Source: Branchipolynoe longqiensis
Lineage: Eukaryota; Annelida; Polychaeta; Phyllodocida; Polynoidae
Assembly: GCA_030323885.1 (NCBI GenBank)
Contig: CM059194.1
Span: 29,050,363 to 29,114,362 of the forward strand
Reading direction: 5' to 3'
DNA length: 64,000 nt
The position numbers and the translations under genes are program-made. Shown here in pieces: positions 62,681-64,000 of this stretch. Position 1 is the stretch's first letter. Each line of letters starts with the position of its first letter. The notes under the pieces are model-generated. The model worked only from the letters and a program-made list of their open reading frames with translations. It was not told the origin of the DNA and did no database searches.

Positions 62681-63090
62681 AACTGATATTGGTTGCTTTA
62701 GCATTGAGTGTCATCAGATTCCAAATTCCACTTGTTTTGACAACCGGAGAATGGAAGGAATTGAGATGGCTGACTCTATCGATGCAGATTGTAGAGTTTT
62801 AACAAAATTATTATATCTGATCGTCATATTTAGAACAACTATGTGTTGTAGGAGAGTTGGGGTGGCGGGAGGGGGGGGGGGGAGGAGCAGGTTTATCTAT
62901 GTCTGTGAAGCTTGTAGTTTTCCTAGCCTCTTCTCGTCTTCAAATTTTAGAAGTTTTGCCAGATACTTGATTAATGAGGTAATTAAGATATGAACACATC
63001 AATGCACAGAAATACCTCTCTTCAACGGACAACTCTGCATCAAAACCAATGGTGTCCTGATGTAAGAGGGACAATCAACTGAAACAAAAA
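62681..63090. other. Nothing recognised
   Basis: Poly-G run at about 62871; the rest is unique-looking. Confidence 0.5.
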
Positions 63091-63491
63091 CAAGTTTGTA
63101 CATTGTAAAATTTTCGCAAATGGCAGGGGTTCTCTGTACATTGTAAAATTGTTCCCACATAGCAGATGTTCTCTGATCAGAAGGGTCACTGAAGGCGGGT
63201 AGTTTGTGGGGTGACAGCTTAAGGCGTCTCTATCTCCGAAGTCACGTGACATGTGGTCATTGACTATGTTATACATTGTACATCCACACTAGACATACAT
63301 CAATTGTCCGAGGCAATTCAGAATATCCACGTGTTCTAGTGCGGATGTACAAGTATAACAGAGTCAATGTCCATCTGTGATGTAACTTTGGAGATAGACT
63401 TCATGCTGTCACTCACACAAAGTATCGTCTTCACCAAACCTTCTGATCAGAGAACCCCTGCCATATGCAAACAATTTTACAATGTACAAAC
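63091..63491. mobile_element. Fold-back MITE with GTTTGTACATTGTAAAATT ends
   Basis: Left gtttgtacattgtaaaattt and right aattttacaatgtacaaac. The arms extend to ggcaggggttctctg...gatcagaagg and its complement. The left arm carries an extra 55-bp tandem copy. The centre has a second inverted pair (gtcattgactatgttataca / tgtacaagtataacagagtc). Confidence 0.85.
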
Positions 63492-63798
63492 TAATTGTGT
63501 GTGAATTACAGACGCGCTCGCCCATTTTTATACAAGCGATAACTGTGCAAAGGGATCACTGTCAATAAAGCCTTCGCCTGCTTAGCTTAACCAGCGGACA
63601 CCGTTTGAAGCTGTTACTGCACCGCTTTGCTTATTTTATTTTAAATGTGATTTCACTTGCCTTTACTAGGGGTTAAGCAACCTGTAGTACCCTGGCTACT
63701 GATTTATCACACACACACACACACCCTCATTGCATTATTTCCTCTTGTTTGGTCGGTCTAGTTATGTTGCATCTGGAGCATTAAAAATTACCAAAAGT
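63492..63798. other. Nothing recognised except a short CA tract
   Basis: (CA)n at 63709-63724. Confidence 0.5.
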
Positions 63799-63882
63799 TT
63801 AAAGTTGCATAGTCCGGTGCTTTTGAGTTTCTTTATTTTTTCTGAGATAAATATATTAAATTAATTGTTATAATCTACTGTC
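63799..63882 (+). mobile_element. MITE-A left end, cut by SINE-C
   Basis: ttaaagttgcatagtccggt ... taattgttataatctactgt, interrupted at about 63882. Confidence 0.8.
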
Positions 63883-64000
63883 GTGGGGGGTGATGAAAAT
63901 GGGAAATATTGCGCCTAGAGCGGGACTCGAACCCACATCTCTTTTCATTCCGGGCCAGTGTGCTAACCATTACACCACCTAGGCTCCCTGATATCAACAC
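63883..64000 (-). mobile_element. SINE-C, minus copy, runs off the window
   Basis: ggggtgatgaaaatgggaaa, gcgcctagagcgggactcga, gtgctaaccattacaccacc, aggctccctgatatcaacac. Confidence 0.87.

Noticed and set aside
60710..64000. Final LIM3 exon of the gene
   Set aside because: No AG-preceded segment encoding the expected C-x2-C/C-x2-D end of LIM3 was found by eye; it is probably downstream of the window.

Overview
The window is animal nuclear DNA, most likely from a marine mollusc and probably a gastropod. The evidence for this is large introns with GT/AG borders, no bacterial-style gene order, and a very dense load of tRNA-derived SINEs, short inverted-repeat DNA transposons (MITEs), microsatellites and minisatellites. 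One repeat (SINE-D below, 9.54-9.77 kb) has the sequence style of a retroposon I know from mollusc genomes. The mollusc assignment is an inference from repeat style and from the protein; no species can be named.

Only one host gene is secure. Six coding exons on the + strand (40732-40833, 52918-52985, 55553-55615, 58025-58155, 59006-59057, 60641-60709) splice in frame into about 161 residues. These cover LIM1, LIM2 and most of LIM3 of an Ajuba/LIMD1/WTIP-family protein, a junctional and cytoplasmic adaptor of the Hippo pathway. The N-terminal preLIM region lies upstream of, or unrecognised in, the window; the last exon, with the end of LIM3, lies beyond it. The introns are about 12.1, 2.6, 2.4, 0.85 and 1.6 kb and consist largely of repeats.

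Layout. 0-3.9 kb: a decayed DIRS-like (tyrosine-recombinase) retroelement with an array of small hairpin units. 4-12.6 kb: fold-back elements, MITEs, SINEs and microsatellites. 12.6-13 kb: a CpG-rich island. 13-31 kb: nested SINE/MITE insertions, a tandem array resembling the 3' half of 5S rRNA, and several minisatellites. 32-40 kb: pyrimidine tracts, an AT-rich satellite and nested SINEs. 40.3-60.7 kb: the LIM gene, with partial tandem copies of its own LIM1 exon start, a 2.8-kb minisatellite of 45-bp units in the first intron, and a 290-bp triplication in the second. 60.7-64 kb: more minisatellite and MITEs.

Repeat families, named here for reference. SINE-A: about 330 bp, tRNA-like head, 3' end a small hairpin followed by an ACAAACAAAC or CCAACAACC tail. 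SINE-B: tRNA-like head, poly-A tail. SINE-C: its tRNA-like head ends in a conserved GCGCAATATTTCCCATTTTC stretch. SINE-D: mollusc-type retroposon. MITE-A: termini TTAAAGTTGCATAGTCCGAT. Most long open frames in the window are read-through of simple or tandem repeats and are not genes. Element boundaries were read by eye and may be off by a few bases.
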